A DNA stretch of 64,000 nt, taken from Cantharellus purpuraceus. Lineage: Eukaryota > Basidiomycota > Agaricomycetes > Cantharellales > Hydnaceae. The stretch spans positions 1,488,001 to 1,552,000 of the forward strand of contig JALBUN010000023.1 of NCBI GenBank assembly GCA_025174535.1, in the 5' to 3' direction. Both the position numbers and the translations under genes were made by a program. The notes beneath the pieces are model-generated. The model had not been told where the DNA came from and did not search any database. It was given only the letters and a program-made list of their open reading frames with translations. This document shows positions 1-11,118 of this stretch, piece by piece (within the stretch, counting starts at the first letter, position 1; the number at the start of each line of letters is the position of its first letter).

Positions 1-16
1 TTTAGCTTGCGTTCAG

Positions 17-24
17 GTCACATG
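17..24 (+). promoter_or_regulatory. RTCACRTG (CDEI/Cbf1-like) site upstream of ELF1
   Basis: GTCACATG lies 80 bp before the ELF1 start codon. It fits the RTCACRTG consensus bound by bHLH factors such as Cbf1 in fungi. Two further matches sit close upstream of other genes in this window (7000 and 31334). Binding is an inference from the motif alone. Confidence 0.3.
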
Positions 25-103
25 ACCATCTTTGATTACTTACGTTAACCCGTGGAGTGTTCTTGCAGCAAAGTCTTCTTGGGTAGTGTTTGGCACCGTC
101 AAG

Positions 104-463
104 ATGGGAAAACGCAAGAAGTCGAGCCGCAAGCCTACGCAGACACGCAAACGGGAACCCCTTGGTTTGTGTCAATAGTTCATGAAGCGAGTGCCTTCTC
201 ATTCCACATACAGAAACATCGTTTACCTGTCTGTATTGCCACCATGAAAAAGCCGTGAACATAAAGCTGGACAAGAAAGAGGGAATAGCGTATTTGAACT
301 GCAAGATCTGCTCGCAGGGGTACCAGAGCAAAGTCAATCGTGCGTGTCTGTGACTCAACCATAGGCACGCGGCTGACCAGCATATGTAGACTTGACCGAA
401 CCCATTGACATATACTCGGAATGGATTGACGCTGCTGATGAGGCTGAAAGAACGCAGGGATAA
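104..463 (+). CDS. ELF1: Transcription elongation factor Elf1 (ELOF1)
   Basis: Small zinc-finger elongation factor that rides with RNA polymerase II on transcribed chromatin. Three exons (104-164, 214-339, 390-463) join in phase to 86 residues, close to the 83 of human ELOF1. The protein opens with the basic tail MGKRKKSSRKP, which is typical of the family. It then shows the zinc ribbon with cysteine pairs FTCLYC and CKICSQG, and ends after an acidic SEWIDAADEAE segment. Both introns are about 50 nt with GT...AG ends. The ATG at 104 is chosen because the family always begins with this basic motif. The stop at 461 follows directly; the +1 frame stays open for about 20 more codons, which could hint at a longer C-terminus in relatives. 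Family assignment is very secure. Confidence 0.95.
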
Positions 464-744
464 GGGACAGGACGAGGCGAGACGATATATCGCTCTGGAA
501 GAGAGGGTGCTACCATAGATTTGGGCCGCGAATGGCGTTGTTGAAAGCATTATAGCACTAGAACTGTATACCGTTGTAGTCTGCATCTTCTAAATCCACC
601 ATGCTATCAAAGTCAAAGCCGAATCCAAATCAAGGTATAGCTAAGCCACTAAGGCGTGAATCTAAAGCGCCTGACCCATTACATATAACCTCCAACGCCC
701 ATGGCGGCAGGACTTAAAAGTAGGTTGCACTCAACTTTTTTAGT

Positions 745-1241
745 ATGGCAACTCATACCTGTGCAGCCGTCATCCTCTTGTCGTTTGTCCTTGCGGTGGG
801 CTTCCTTCTCATCATACTTTCTTGCGCCTTGTGGTCGAATTGGTTACCCCTCCTCGTTGGTCAGTCAGAGCGTGTTGCATCACACTTTGTGCTGACCGCC
901 TGTTTCAGCCTTGACCTTTGTCCTAGCCCCTTTACCAAACGCTGTGTTTTCTCACTGTGGCTCGGATGATTTCTCTCATGATTCCTTTGAGCCATCCGCA
1001 GCCGTTGACCTCGGACGCTTCATTACGGCCGTCACAGTCGTAACAGGCTTCGCCTTTCCTCTTATCCTGGCTCATGCGGAAGTTATCCGGCCTGCGGCCT
1101 GTGTCATGTCTATTGTAGGAGGAGGACTGGTATGTCATGGGCATTGCACTGTCTAGTTTCAGCACACCTACATTCTCACAGGTCTACGGCACAATACTAC
1201 TGTACTCTGTCGCATTCAGACAAGACTCCGAAGAATTTTAA
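745..1241 (+). CDS. VPS55: Vacuolar protein sorting protein Vps55 (LEPROT family)
   Basis: Four-helix membrane protein that works with Vps68 in late-endosome-to-vacuole traffic; animal homologues are LEPROT/OB-RGRP. Three exons (745-859, 909-1129, 1182-1241) join in phase to 131 residues, the usual length. Membrane segments are visible at LSFVLAVGFLLIILSCALW, at VALTFVLAPLPNAV (rebuilt across intron 1), at VVTGFAFPLILAHA and near the end at GGGLVYGTILLYSVAF (rebuilt across intron 2). The family signature FxLAPLPN followed by GSDDF is intact. The next gene, TRS120, also acts in Golgi/endosome traffic but lies on the other strand, tail to tail, so a shared promoter is not possible. Confidence 0.95.
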
Positions 1242-1419
1242 GCATGTAACGTATCGTGGTGCAAACAGCCGCATGTCTCTATTCTGTAGGGCAGCGCCCC
1301 ATTTGATATACTCAAACAGTGGCCCATAGTGGGATGCTTTGATGTTGGACAACACGACATTCAGATGCGGCGCATTTCCTAGCAGGCGAATTGGAAGTGG
1401 CGTGAACGGCTCTGCAAAG

Positions 1420-1451
1420 CGAAATATACTTAAGACGAAATATACTTAAGA
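1420..1451. repeat. Perfect 16-bp tandem duplication
   Basis: The unit CGAAATATACTTAAGA occurs twice head to tail (1420-1435 and 1436-1451) in the 287-bp gap between the convergent 3' ends of VPS55 and TRS120. It looks like a recent slippage or duplication. Nothing else is recognised in this gap. Confidence 0.9.
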
Positions 1452-1528
1452 GGTGACCGGAAGTGCAACAACACTTACCAGTTGACGAGTGCATAGCCAG
1501 CAAATCAAGAGCAGGCAGCTAACTTCAA

Positions 1529-4500
1529 CTATTGGTTGTCCCTTACAAACACACGCAGATATCCTTCTCCAGCCTTCGCATCCTCATCTGCATCACACCC
1601 AACTAACCGCACCTCGGCGTGTAGATCAAATCTACCCTCGGACACAAAACATATACCCATTTCAATTCCTCGTTCCTCGCCGCATTCCAGCCTTCCTATA
1701 GGGATGTCAGATAACACCCCTTCGTATAGCACGTGTTCACTTGGGCTCAAGCCCAAGTTCATCATCAGGATCAGAGATCTTACTGATGCATAAAGGTCAA
1801 ACGCTGATGGATTATTAAAAGAATAAAACCCACGGCTCTGGTTGAGAAGAGTCATCCGTAAGTATACGAACTGATTGGGACGCGCTGTAGCTCTGCCACG
1901 GGAGGAAAGGACATTGCCCTCCGCATTTGCCTCGTCAGCATAGTCAACGAGTGCAAGTCTTAAGCGTGTGCGATCAATTCTCAGCACCTCCAGCATCGGC
2001 GCAGTTAATCGCTGCTGTCGGAGCGATAATAGTCCAAAGCGACTACCACCAGCCTGATTCCAGACTGTCAATTCAAATGAAGAGGTTGCCATAGAAGATC
2101 ACACCTCTCGCCACCGGGTCCTTACCCGCTTGAAGAGCTCTTCACGGTACCAAAATAACTCCCGTTGATGCTTCTCTTCTCTTAACGATAGCTTGGATTT
2201 GGACACAACGAATTGACGATCAGATAAAGTTGGAATGGGAACTGATGTCTGCGAATCGGGGAGGAGGAAACGCTTGACTGGGAGAATCATGCTGCAGAGG
2301 TGAGTGAATCAGCAAAATGCGTAGATGCATTTGGAATCTAACTACCGCGCGGTCGACCCTGGGGCAACCAAACGAGTTGTCATACCCGCTGGAGTCCCTA
2401 AGAACAGTGTATGAGGGTCCATCATTGAACCTTCTGACATGCGAATGCTGACCTTCCTGATCCCGCTCGAATGTCACTTCAAAGGGTATTCCATATGTAT
2501 TGCGAACATCCACTGTCACGAGACACCATTCGCCATCCTCGTCACCAACGCCTTCCAGCGTCCGTTTCCACCCCTCACGCTCCGTTACGGCGGCATTACC
2601 TGTATCATTGAATTCTTGTGCAGCAGTCACTGAAGCGAAAGGCAAGATGTCCATGCCGTAACATTCAAGCGTGCTGTACACTGTAACGAGCACCGGATAT
2701 AGCACCTGCCGTGTGTAGAAAATATCTGAAGTAGTGAGCTCCTCCTGGCGAATATGCGAGTATGATATTTGAATTGTCCCACTTGTGCTATGAGTATTCT
2801 TAACATAGGAACCGATCTCCAAATGGAAACAGTAAAAGCGCACCATCCCACTTTCCCAGAGCAGATGATAGTGAGCACTGCTTTCCTTCCGGGACCCACA
2901 GCTTTGGGCTCCAGTTCGGGATCCCAGCGAAACACCGGTCGGCGCAGCAGCTCATATTCAGTCTCGTATGTCTCGAACACCGGCATGGCACCCTCTGCCA
3001 AAGCCTGCTGCGCTGGCGCCATTGTAGAGTCCACACACGTAACTTTCATAAATTCGATGGGAATCATTGAAACGTTCTCGACTGTGAGCCTGATCGTCGA
3101 TCTAACGGGTATTCTCAACAACAGGACCGTTCGTGGATAAATTAGGTCGTGTGACTCACGTTTCTCCGTCGTACATCATGACGGCCCCATGTGTCAAGGA
3201 CGTCCTCCGGATTCTCATGAGAGGCTGTTGCACTACAACATTGCATTCCAAGAATGACAGCTCAGAAGGCGTTCTTGTTGTCTTGGAAGCTCTTGCTTTG
3301 GCGACAGACAATCGCTTGTCACGAATCCAGGGCCGTGCATCCAATCCACTTTCCTTGATCCTATGTACTTCAGCATTCCAAGCACTCTTCCGCCTCTCTC
3401 TTGAGCTATCCTCTTCATCAGTCGCCAAGGGCAGCACAAACTCCCGTGGTGTTCCACCATGAGCTTGAACAACGCATCCACGTACAACGAGTGTACCAGG
3501 CTGGAGGGCATTGGCGATGATTCGCGTTACGTGGAATGAGTTGGCAGGGATGGTCACGACCAACGGTTGTAATTGCAAAGGTACACCAGATGTACTGTAG
3601 ACTTGGCCTTCAGACGCGAAGTACATCATTGTGACACAAAACTTACCTGAGAGAAAGGCTTTGGAGCTCGAGATCAAACGCATACTGATTTTGAAGTGTG
3701 AGGATGAACTCGATGGGCTCGTTCTGGACCACAATGGTCTGTGAAGAACAAATTCGTGAACGATATACTCATATGTCCCCATCACACGAAAACACTCTGA
3801 CCTGCGCCTTTGACTTCGAGGATAGTAGTCGAGGGTTGTAAATAAAAGGGTCTTGTTTCCCTACAACAACATTGATTTCCTCGCTTGGCGGCAATAGATC
3901 TCTTGCACGATGTTCGATCGGTAATCGGACAAACGGTACTCTTACACAAGCGAAAGAATGAGGCAACTTCTGATAACCAATGGAAGAGCACGTACGGGCT
4001 GATCTCGACACTAACTATGGGGCTGCCAGACCAGTATTCTACTCGTCTATCGTCCCCTCTTCGTCGAGCTGTCACAAGAGCCTTGGCAGAATTAGAATAC
4101 AAGTATGATTGATCCGAGGGACTGATGATGGTATGCAAAGCCCTCAGAGCCGAAAGGTCAAACTGAGCTACGGTTGAGTATTCTGTCACAAAAGCCTCAG
4201 AAGGTGAGCAAATCAGCACTCGGAATCAATGCAATGTATATACCTGGAAGCGCCTCAACGATGGCCACCGCTTCTCGAACAATGCCCAGCTGTAGCTCGT
4301 CCCATCCGTACCGCAGCTTGTTTCTCTCTATTTGCTCTTCGTCAACACCCACCTCAATCTCGCCTCGTGTGTCTGGCCCTACGAGTTTGACCGCCTCTAG
4401 ATCAATGCCATACACTTCACAGACGTACTTGACCAGTCGAATGATGCTTTCATTCCCATCCGCTTTCTCGTGTTCTCTAACACCTACACCCGGTTCACCA

Positions 4501-6314
4501 ATACCTAAACCAGTTCCTGGAGCCGAAAGCAGACTCCGCGCACTTTTGTTTACTTCGTCCCTGCTGCAAACAAGAAGGTCCATCAAGGTACTTAGTAGCT
4601 CTCGCAACACGTAGACCTCCTTTCTACGAAAACCAAGACATGAATAAGTTTTCGCCATGTATTGCAGGAGACGAATACGGTCGTATGGCTCAAGGTGTAG
4701 CAGGAACGGCCCATGGGCTTGTGAGAGGATGCCGGCGATGTGGCTGCGTGATATGCCCGTAATGGCACTCATGCGAATACGGTGTGACTCAGTCGGTGTT
4801 GTTGGCGTAAAGGTAGGGGGAAGACTTGGTCTGATGAGGCTCGTCAAGGCAAGAGGGCCCCAGCCTTTTGATGCCCAGGTGGAGAAAAGAAGAGCAGTGT
4901 GCCGGCAGATACATGTAGTAAGGAGAATGATGATGAGTGAAGAATCGATGTCGGAAGATGTGCCATGCGGCGGTGTGGCTCGCGAATATAAAGCAGTGGC
5001 TTGTGAGAGCTTTTCTGACAATTCTAGCCACGGCTCCTTGCCTTCATTAGAAAAAGATGTATGCTAGGAATTCATGAGATGGTGATAGATTTGGAACCGA
5101 AGCGGGACACCTACCAGCCCGTGTCCAGCAGTCCAGGCTTCGAGTACTTGGACGGTGCATTGCCCTTCAAGGGCAGAAGCATGCCAAATTGAATCTTGAG
5201 GGGACTTTGATAATAATGATACTGATTCGCCATACCTATTTCTGGTTGTAAACATATAGTCATGACTCCATGCTGTTGCGGCTCACCAAACACCCGCATC
5301 TGCGCTTCTTCCCGCCAACAGAAATAAATCACCGAGGAATTTGAATAACCTACCCGTGGGAGGGACACCGATGACGCTCTGGCGTTTAGAAGACCTGGAT
5401 GTCACGGCTGCAGCCAGTGAAACGTTGCGAGAAGGTCGAACGGGGTCGAACGTCGTTGCACGTCTCGTTGCTGGTGTAGAAGAGCGGAAATGACTGAGCT
5501 CTGGTTGGGTGTGGCTGCTCGAAGCCGCAGGAGTGGAGGGCAAGGAATGGCGCGCTGACGTTGGCGAATCATAAGGAGTTCGTTGATCGGAGAAGTTGGT
5601 AATAATGGGGAAGAGGTTGGAGTTGAGTGAATCTATGCCTATAGGCGACTCAACTATTCGAGCCTGAAAATGGATGAGATAAAACACGATGTAATGAAGC
5701 GTACGTACTAGGTTTGAAAATTCGCCGAGGATGCTGGAGCATAATTCGGCGATGAGAGTGCCTATGTAGAGCTCCTTGTTCCCCATAACACTGGGAATGA
5801 CCACTATACCTGGAAGGGGATCACCCAAGTTGGCGCTGCTGTAGTCTCCATCCTCAAAGACATAGCAATTCTGAGCAAGTGGGAAAAGCGAATTTGGGGG
5901 GAAAAGATTGGTCAATTCTGCATTGAACTGGGCATGTAGGGAAGACAGTGTTAATGAAACAGCACACTCTGCAACGCCTATAATGCCAAGGGGGAAGTCC
6001 GAGGGTCTGAGAAGGGCCAACGGTGTATGCCAAGAGGGAGGAGGATGAGAAGAGAAATTGAGATGGAGGTGTCCTGTGGAGAGAGGAGATGGCATGAATC
6101 GAGCTGGGGAATCTCTGTCAGAGACGAGATCACCTCACTAGAAGGACTACATACCGTGATCGTCGCGCCCATCTGGAGGGATGTCGCCTAGTCTTATAGT
6201 CTCAAACGAGCGTATAAGGTTTGCCCACTTGTCAAAAGCCTGTTTCCTGATATTTCCCACTGGAACCACCAATATTCGTACATGGCTCAGCGATGCAAAC
6301 GGCGAGAACTCCAT
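1529..6314 (-). CDS. TRS120: TRAPPII subunit Trs120 (TRAPPC9)
   Basis: Large subunit specific to the TRAPPII complex, which activates Rab11-type GTPases (Ypt31/32) at the late Golgi. Reading starts at 6314 with MEFSPFASLSHVRILVVPVG, followed by the family N-terminal pattern (KQAFDKWANLIRSFETIRLGDIP). The first intron is 6113-6154 and must use the second of two adjacent AG acceptors to stay in phase. The coding chain then runs through about 6112-5283, 5021-4197 and 3785-2220 to a last long exon ending at the stop 1529-1531. The conserved helical region at 4900-4520 (LLQYMAKTYSCLGFRRKEV) matches the TRAPPC9 core. The 3' half is beta-rich, as in the family C-terminus. Start codons of this gene and DPM2 are 83 bp apart. 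Inner exon borders are approximate. Confidence 0.87.
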
Positions 6315-6397
6315 CACGACACACATTGAGCTGAGTGCGCGCTTAAGTTTGGGCGGCTATTCTGCGTTGTGGCGTACGACGTGGCCAGTATTGACGC

Positions 6398-6773
6398 ATG
6401 GTCCGTAAGCGTTCATTGCTAAGTCTTCATTGTCTCTGACGACGTTGGCGCGCAGGCAGTGAACGACAAAGCCCTGGGAGGGCTCATGCTCGTTGCAGCG
6501 TCTGTCGTATTCGTATATTACACTGTCTGGGCAATGTTTCTCGTATGTCGCCTACTCTGGTTATTCATTGCTGCATTTCACGTTTGTCCCCGCCAGCCCC
6601 TTCTCCCGTCCTCACATCCTATCCACGACCTCTTCCCAGCTCGCGAATGGGCCGTGCGTTTACCGGCTTTCATCCTCCTTGTTGGTCTGTCTGTTGTGGG
6701 CCTATTTGTTAGTTCAGTTGTTATGAAGGAGAGGGCCAAAAAGAACGCAAAGCTGGCCGTCAAAACTGCGTAA
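6398..6773 (+). CDS. DPM2: Dolichol-phosphate mannose synthase regulatory subunit DPM2
   Basis: Small ER membrane subunit that stabilises dolichol-phosphate mannose synthase and so supports GPI anchors and N- and O-mannosylation. The protein of 88 residues (human 84) has two membrane helices, ALGGLMLVAASVVFVYYTVW and LPAFILLVGLSVVGLFVSSV, and a basic cytosolic tail. No ATG exists in the main exon before the first helix. A 7-nt first exon (6398-6404, ATGGTCC) spliced over intron 6405-6459 gives MVLNDKALGG in phase. A second intron of 54 nt (6543-6596) is a multiple of three without stops, so an unspliced message would still be read through. The gene is head to head with TRS120. Confidence 0.92.
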
Positions 6774-6999
6774 TACATATTTCTTGTATACCATTGGGAA
6801 AACCAAGTCTATAAACTACTCCTCGAGCGTGAGTAATTATTAAGTAGCGAATGGCTATCTACAGAATGCGGGTATTGGTTCTCAGGCCTGCGTAAGTCCT
6901 GCTGTTCTTTACTCGTAAGATAGACGGCTTCCAAATTCCAAGCTCACATCTCTCGTGGCGTCTGTCGGAGAGCAAAAGAGTGCAACAGACTGCACGCTT

Positions 7000-7007
7000 G
7001 TCACGTG
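7000..7007 (+). promoter_or_regulatory. RTCACRTG (CDEI/Cbf1-like) site upstream of kinesin-5
   Basis: GTCACGTG, with the palindromic E-box core CACGTG, ends 24 bp before the kinesin-5 ATG and four bases before an ACGCGT box. Function is inferred from the motif only. Confidence 0.35.
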
Positions 7008-7010
7008 ACG

Positions 7011-7016
7011 ACGCGT
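7011..7016 (+). promoter_or_regulatory. MluI cell-cycle box (ACGCGT) at kinesin-5
   Basis: ACGCGT is the MCB element bound by MBF in fungi for G1/S and later cell-cycle expression. It sits 15 bp before the ATG of a mitotic motor gene, where cell-cycle control would make sense. So close to the ATG it may be transcribed, so its role is uncertain. Confidence 0.3.
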
Positions 7017-7031
7017 TCTGCTTTCGCACAA

Positions 7032-10000
7032 ATGTCCCTTCGGCGTCCTGCCACTGCAGCAGGCCCTCGCAAACATACCATGCCCCCACCAGTCTCTACA
7101 AGCTTCCGCCGTCCTAAATCAGCACTTGCCAAGTCATCGGCATCTTCTGTCGATGATCCCACTGCTCAAGAGGATGCGCCATCTTCCACCTCTCCCTCTC
7201 GACAGCGCTTCAAGAAACCCACCTCGGCTCACGATGGCGAATCCCATATTCAGGTGGTCATTCGCTGTAGACGCCGCTCAGACAGAGAAGTCCAAGATGG
7301 CTCACCGGTTATCATCACGACCAGTGGAACGCGCGGTGAAGATGTCACGGTCGAGACAGCATCTCCAAGCTCTACGTTAGGAGTTGTCATGCTCCCCCCA
7401 ACGCGTACATACCCCTTCGACCGTGTTTTTGGTCCAGAGGCCGATCAGGCCATGGTGTATAATGATGTTGTCGCTCCTGTTCTCGAACAAGTTCTTGCGG
7501 GTTACAATTGTACACTATTCGCTTATGGCCAGACCGGCACAGGAAAGACGTAAGATTACTTGTGTCTCATGGATGCTCAACGCTGACTTTGCACCAGTCA
7601 CACCATGCAAGGCGACCTCATACCTTCTTCCCTCGGCATTCCCTCTGCTGGTGCAGGCATGATCCCTCGCGCCCTCTTCAAGCTCTTTCAGCACCTTGAG
7701 TCTCACGCTTCTGACTTCAGCGTCAAGATTTCTTTTGTGGAACTTTATAACGAAGAACTTCGTGACCTTCTTGCTGCAGAAATGACTACCCCCATTGGCA
7801 ACACTCAACCCATGGGTATGGGCAACGCACAGCAACCACAAGCTCAGGGAACAACGAGCCTGAAGATCTTTGATGATTCTTCCAAGCGTGGTGTGTTTAT
7901 ACAAGGTCTTGAAGAAACAGCCGTCAAAGACGCTGCGGATGCTATTGCACTCCTCACAAAGGGGAGTCAGAGACGACAGATTGCCGCCACTAAATTTAAC
8001 GATCACTCGAGGTATACAGTCTTCAATTGTTTGTGTATGCAAATCGTGACGCACTTATCTAGTCGGTCACATTCCGTCTTCTCTATCACCGTGCATTTGA
8101 AAGAAAGTTCTGCACTGGGGGATGACCTTCTCAAAGTTGGAAAGCTCAATCTCGTTGATCTGGCCGGCTCAGAGAACATCGGGAGATCCGGTGCCGAAAA
8201 CAAGCGTGCCAAGGAAGCTGGTATGATCAACCAGAGTCTGCTCACCCTTGGTCGGGTTATTAATGCCCTCGTCGAAAAATCTTCCCATGTTCCCTATCGG
8301 TATGTGCCTGCTTCACGATGCATACTGCGTCTCACATTATATCTTTGACCACAGTGAATCCAAGCTCACACGTCTTCTCCAGGACTCCCTCGGGGGACGA
8401 ACGAAAACATGCATTATTGCAACCATCTCCCCAGCACGATGCAACCTAGAAGAGACTCTCTCTACCCTAGAATATGCTCTGCGTGCGAAGAGCATCCGCA
8501 ACAAACCCGAGGTTAACCAACGCCTCACTAAAAACGCACTCATAAAGGAGTATGTCGCAGAGATCGAGCGCCTCAAAGCCGACCTTCTAGCTGCACGCGA
8601 GATGAACGGCATATATTTTTCACAAGACTCGTGGGATCAAATGACATCAGAAAATGAAGCAAGGCAAGCTCAGCACGATGAGGCGAAGCGCCATGCTGCG
8701 ATTGTGGAATCGCAGTTAAATGTTGTCAGAGAAGAGTTTGAGCAGTGCATGGGGTTGCTTTTGAAGCGTGAGGGAGAGTTGACGGCTGCTCAGGAGACGC
8801 TTCGGAGTACCACGGAACAACTGCAGGCTAAGGAGGGTGAGATCGAGGAGATCAAGGATGAGCTGGCAGAAGAGGTCATCCTACGGGAGGCTCATGCAAA
8901 GACTGAAGCGTCCCTGAATAGCATTGCCAATGAACTAAGAAACACATTAGAACAAAGCGTGGAAGATGTCCATGGTCTATTTGACAAACTAAGTGAGGAT
9001 TCACATTCTCCGTCAGGTTTTCGACTAAACCCTATATTCATTTCAGGCCGCAAATCTGCTGTAGCTAGATTAAATGCTCAAGCGGTATCGAAACATGGCA
9101 AATCACTAGGTGCAGATGCTGCTTCCCTGAGCATACATCTTCAAGAGTTCGTACACATGCACAACCAGCTAAACACCAAGTTACGTGACAGTGCTCAACA
9201 GTTCCAAGCAACGGGATCCGAGGTGAAGGTTCCAGTATAAGATTAGCGCCGTAGTACCTGATGAATCCTTGCCATGTAGATGCTCACGGCCCAGTCGAAT
9301 GTGATCGATGGCCAGCTCCAGAGGCTCGCCGATTACTTGAAAGTCATGCGGTTCGGGGAAGCCGCTTCCGAAGATGCGATTGATGGCATAGTAGCAGCTG
9401 TCAATGAGGCTGGCGAAGCCATGAAGGATAATTTCAAAGAATGGTCCATCAATTTGACTAGTAGCTGCGAGTCCTTGCGCCACGAATTTCAGGCAACGTG
9501 GCTCCGAAATGCGAGTGCCGTCGAGAAAGCCTTCAAAGTGATGGCGGCGATGTTAGATACCGTTGTTCGGGAAGCCGGAGAATACGTCACTCAAGAACAA
9601 GATGCTGCCGTCGACCTCAGCGCACTGGTGAGAAACAACGCCAACACAGAAGTGAGTGTTCTTCTCGCTTCATGCAGGTCATGTTCTCAACACTACCGGT
9701 TTAGATCGACCGCCTTCGTCAGCAAAATGCTTTACTGGCACAACTCCTTCATGTTGAAAAGGTCAAGTCAGACCGAGCGTGTGACAAGTTGATCCAGCGG
9801 ATTTCTGGTCTGCTGGGTGAATATACTGAAGCACGAGACCAGAGCCTCCGAGAAGCGGTCTCAGACGTGCGACAAAATGCGTCGGCAGGAGAGACTGCAA
9901 TTGCTCAGTTTCTTGATGCACATACTGGTCAATTGGAATTTGGTGTCAAACGCCGCAGAGACTGGGATGCTTCGTTGGAGAAGCGCGGTGCCGATGGCAA

Positions 10001-11017
10001 AGAAGCTCGGGAAATAGGAATCAAGGTATTTTTTTCCTGGGCTGTTTACATCTGTGCTTACCAAGGCGTAGGCTTTAAAAGGGTTTAATGATGGGTTCTC
10101 GGATGGCCTGGAGACTGTGCAGACCAAAGTCACAAGCTCCGTTACATTGCAGATGATGGAGATGGACAGACAGACAGCAAATATGACTGGTATTTGCTCA
10201 CCTGGTGAGTGTCAAAAGTGTTTAGCAGGGTGCGGCTCATTTCCCTGCAGCTTTTGACAAGCTGGGTCGGGTGAAACGTGCTCGCATTGATGCCACCGAA
10301 AGTATGGGATCTGAAGCACAGGATGGGTACCTTTCTTTGCAGCATGGTGTCAGTGCTTTTTCAGACAATATGAACCAGAGTATGAGTATGATGATGAGCG
10401 AGGTAAGCAGCGATCTAGCAAGCTTGACGATGACCTAATGCTTCCATTTCTCTCAGGCCTGTAGCCTTGACACATCGACTCAAACGTACTGCAACACCAC
10501 AACTGCCCAGCTTTCGAACCTGCAAAGCACAACACGAGCGCTCCTGGAGAAAGGAGTAAAAGAGGATACGCCCACTGGCGGAACTCCTCGCAAGAGACAT
10601 TGGGAATATCCATGTCAGTGGCCCTTGACTCGTCCAAGAGACGAGGTTATCGGCCAGTGGAGGGACACGAGAAGCAATGGTATAACGTCACCAGGAGCCG
10701 TAACTGTCTCTTCCCTCCAGGTGAAAACCGAAGACGTAGAACCGACTACAATAGAATCCCACGATTCACATTCCAACATCACTATGCACATGGATCCGAA
10801 GGTAGAAAATGAAGAAACTGTACTACCATTTACGCTGCCACCAGAGGCCACACCCGGCTTGAGATCAACGCATCACTATGTAGCACATGTACACAGAAGC
10901 ACGGGGGCCAACGGATTCGGTAAAATCACCCCAAAGATACCTGAGTTTGGGCTCCCAAACGCACTGAAGGAGCGCTCAACAAATTTGCTGCCATTAGGGT
11001 CCAGACGACCGCGATGA
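7032..11017 (+). CDS. Kinesin-5 mitotic motor (BimC/Cut7/Eg5)
   Basis: Plus-end-directed tetrameric motor that slides antiparallel spindle microtubules. The start at 7032 ([11 protein letters not shown]) precedes a basic Ser/Pro-rich head. The motor domain begins near residue 75 ([12 protein letters not shown]) and contains the P-loop GQTGTGKT, interrupted by an intron at 7551. It also has switch I (SSRSH, next to an intron at about 8012), switch II (LVDLAGSEN) and the [14 protein letters not shown] helix. A long coiled coil follows (8500-10550). Near the end lies the BimC box, [15 protein letters not shown] (about 10566-10612), with a Cdk-type site at TPRKR; this box separates kinesin-5 from other kinesins. 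The tail ends with [10 protein letters not shown]. About ten short introns interrupt the gene. Confidence 0.93.
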
Positions 11018-11118
11018 TAGTTATTTTACCATTTTCTCTATCATGTGTATACCGGTACATGTAATATGACCCAGTTCATAATTTAAATGCAGTTCATGTC
11101 GTTCCTGCATCAATTCAC

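Noticed and set aside
2..586. 194-codon minus-strand frame opposite ELF1
   Set aside because: It lies antisense to a certain gene and spans its introns; no family features, composition follows the complement of ELF1.
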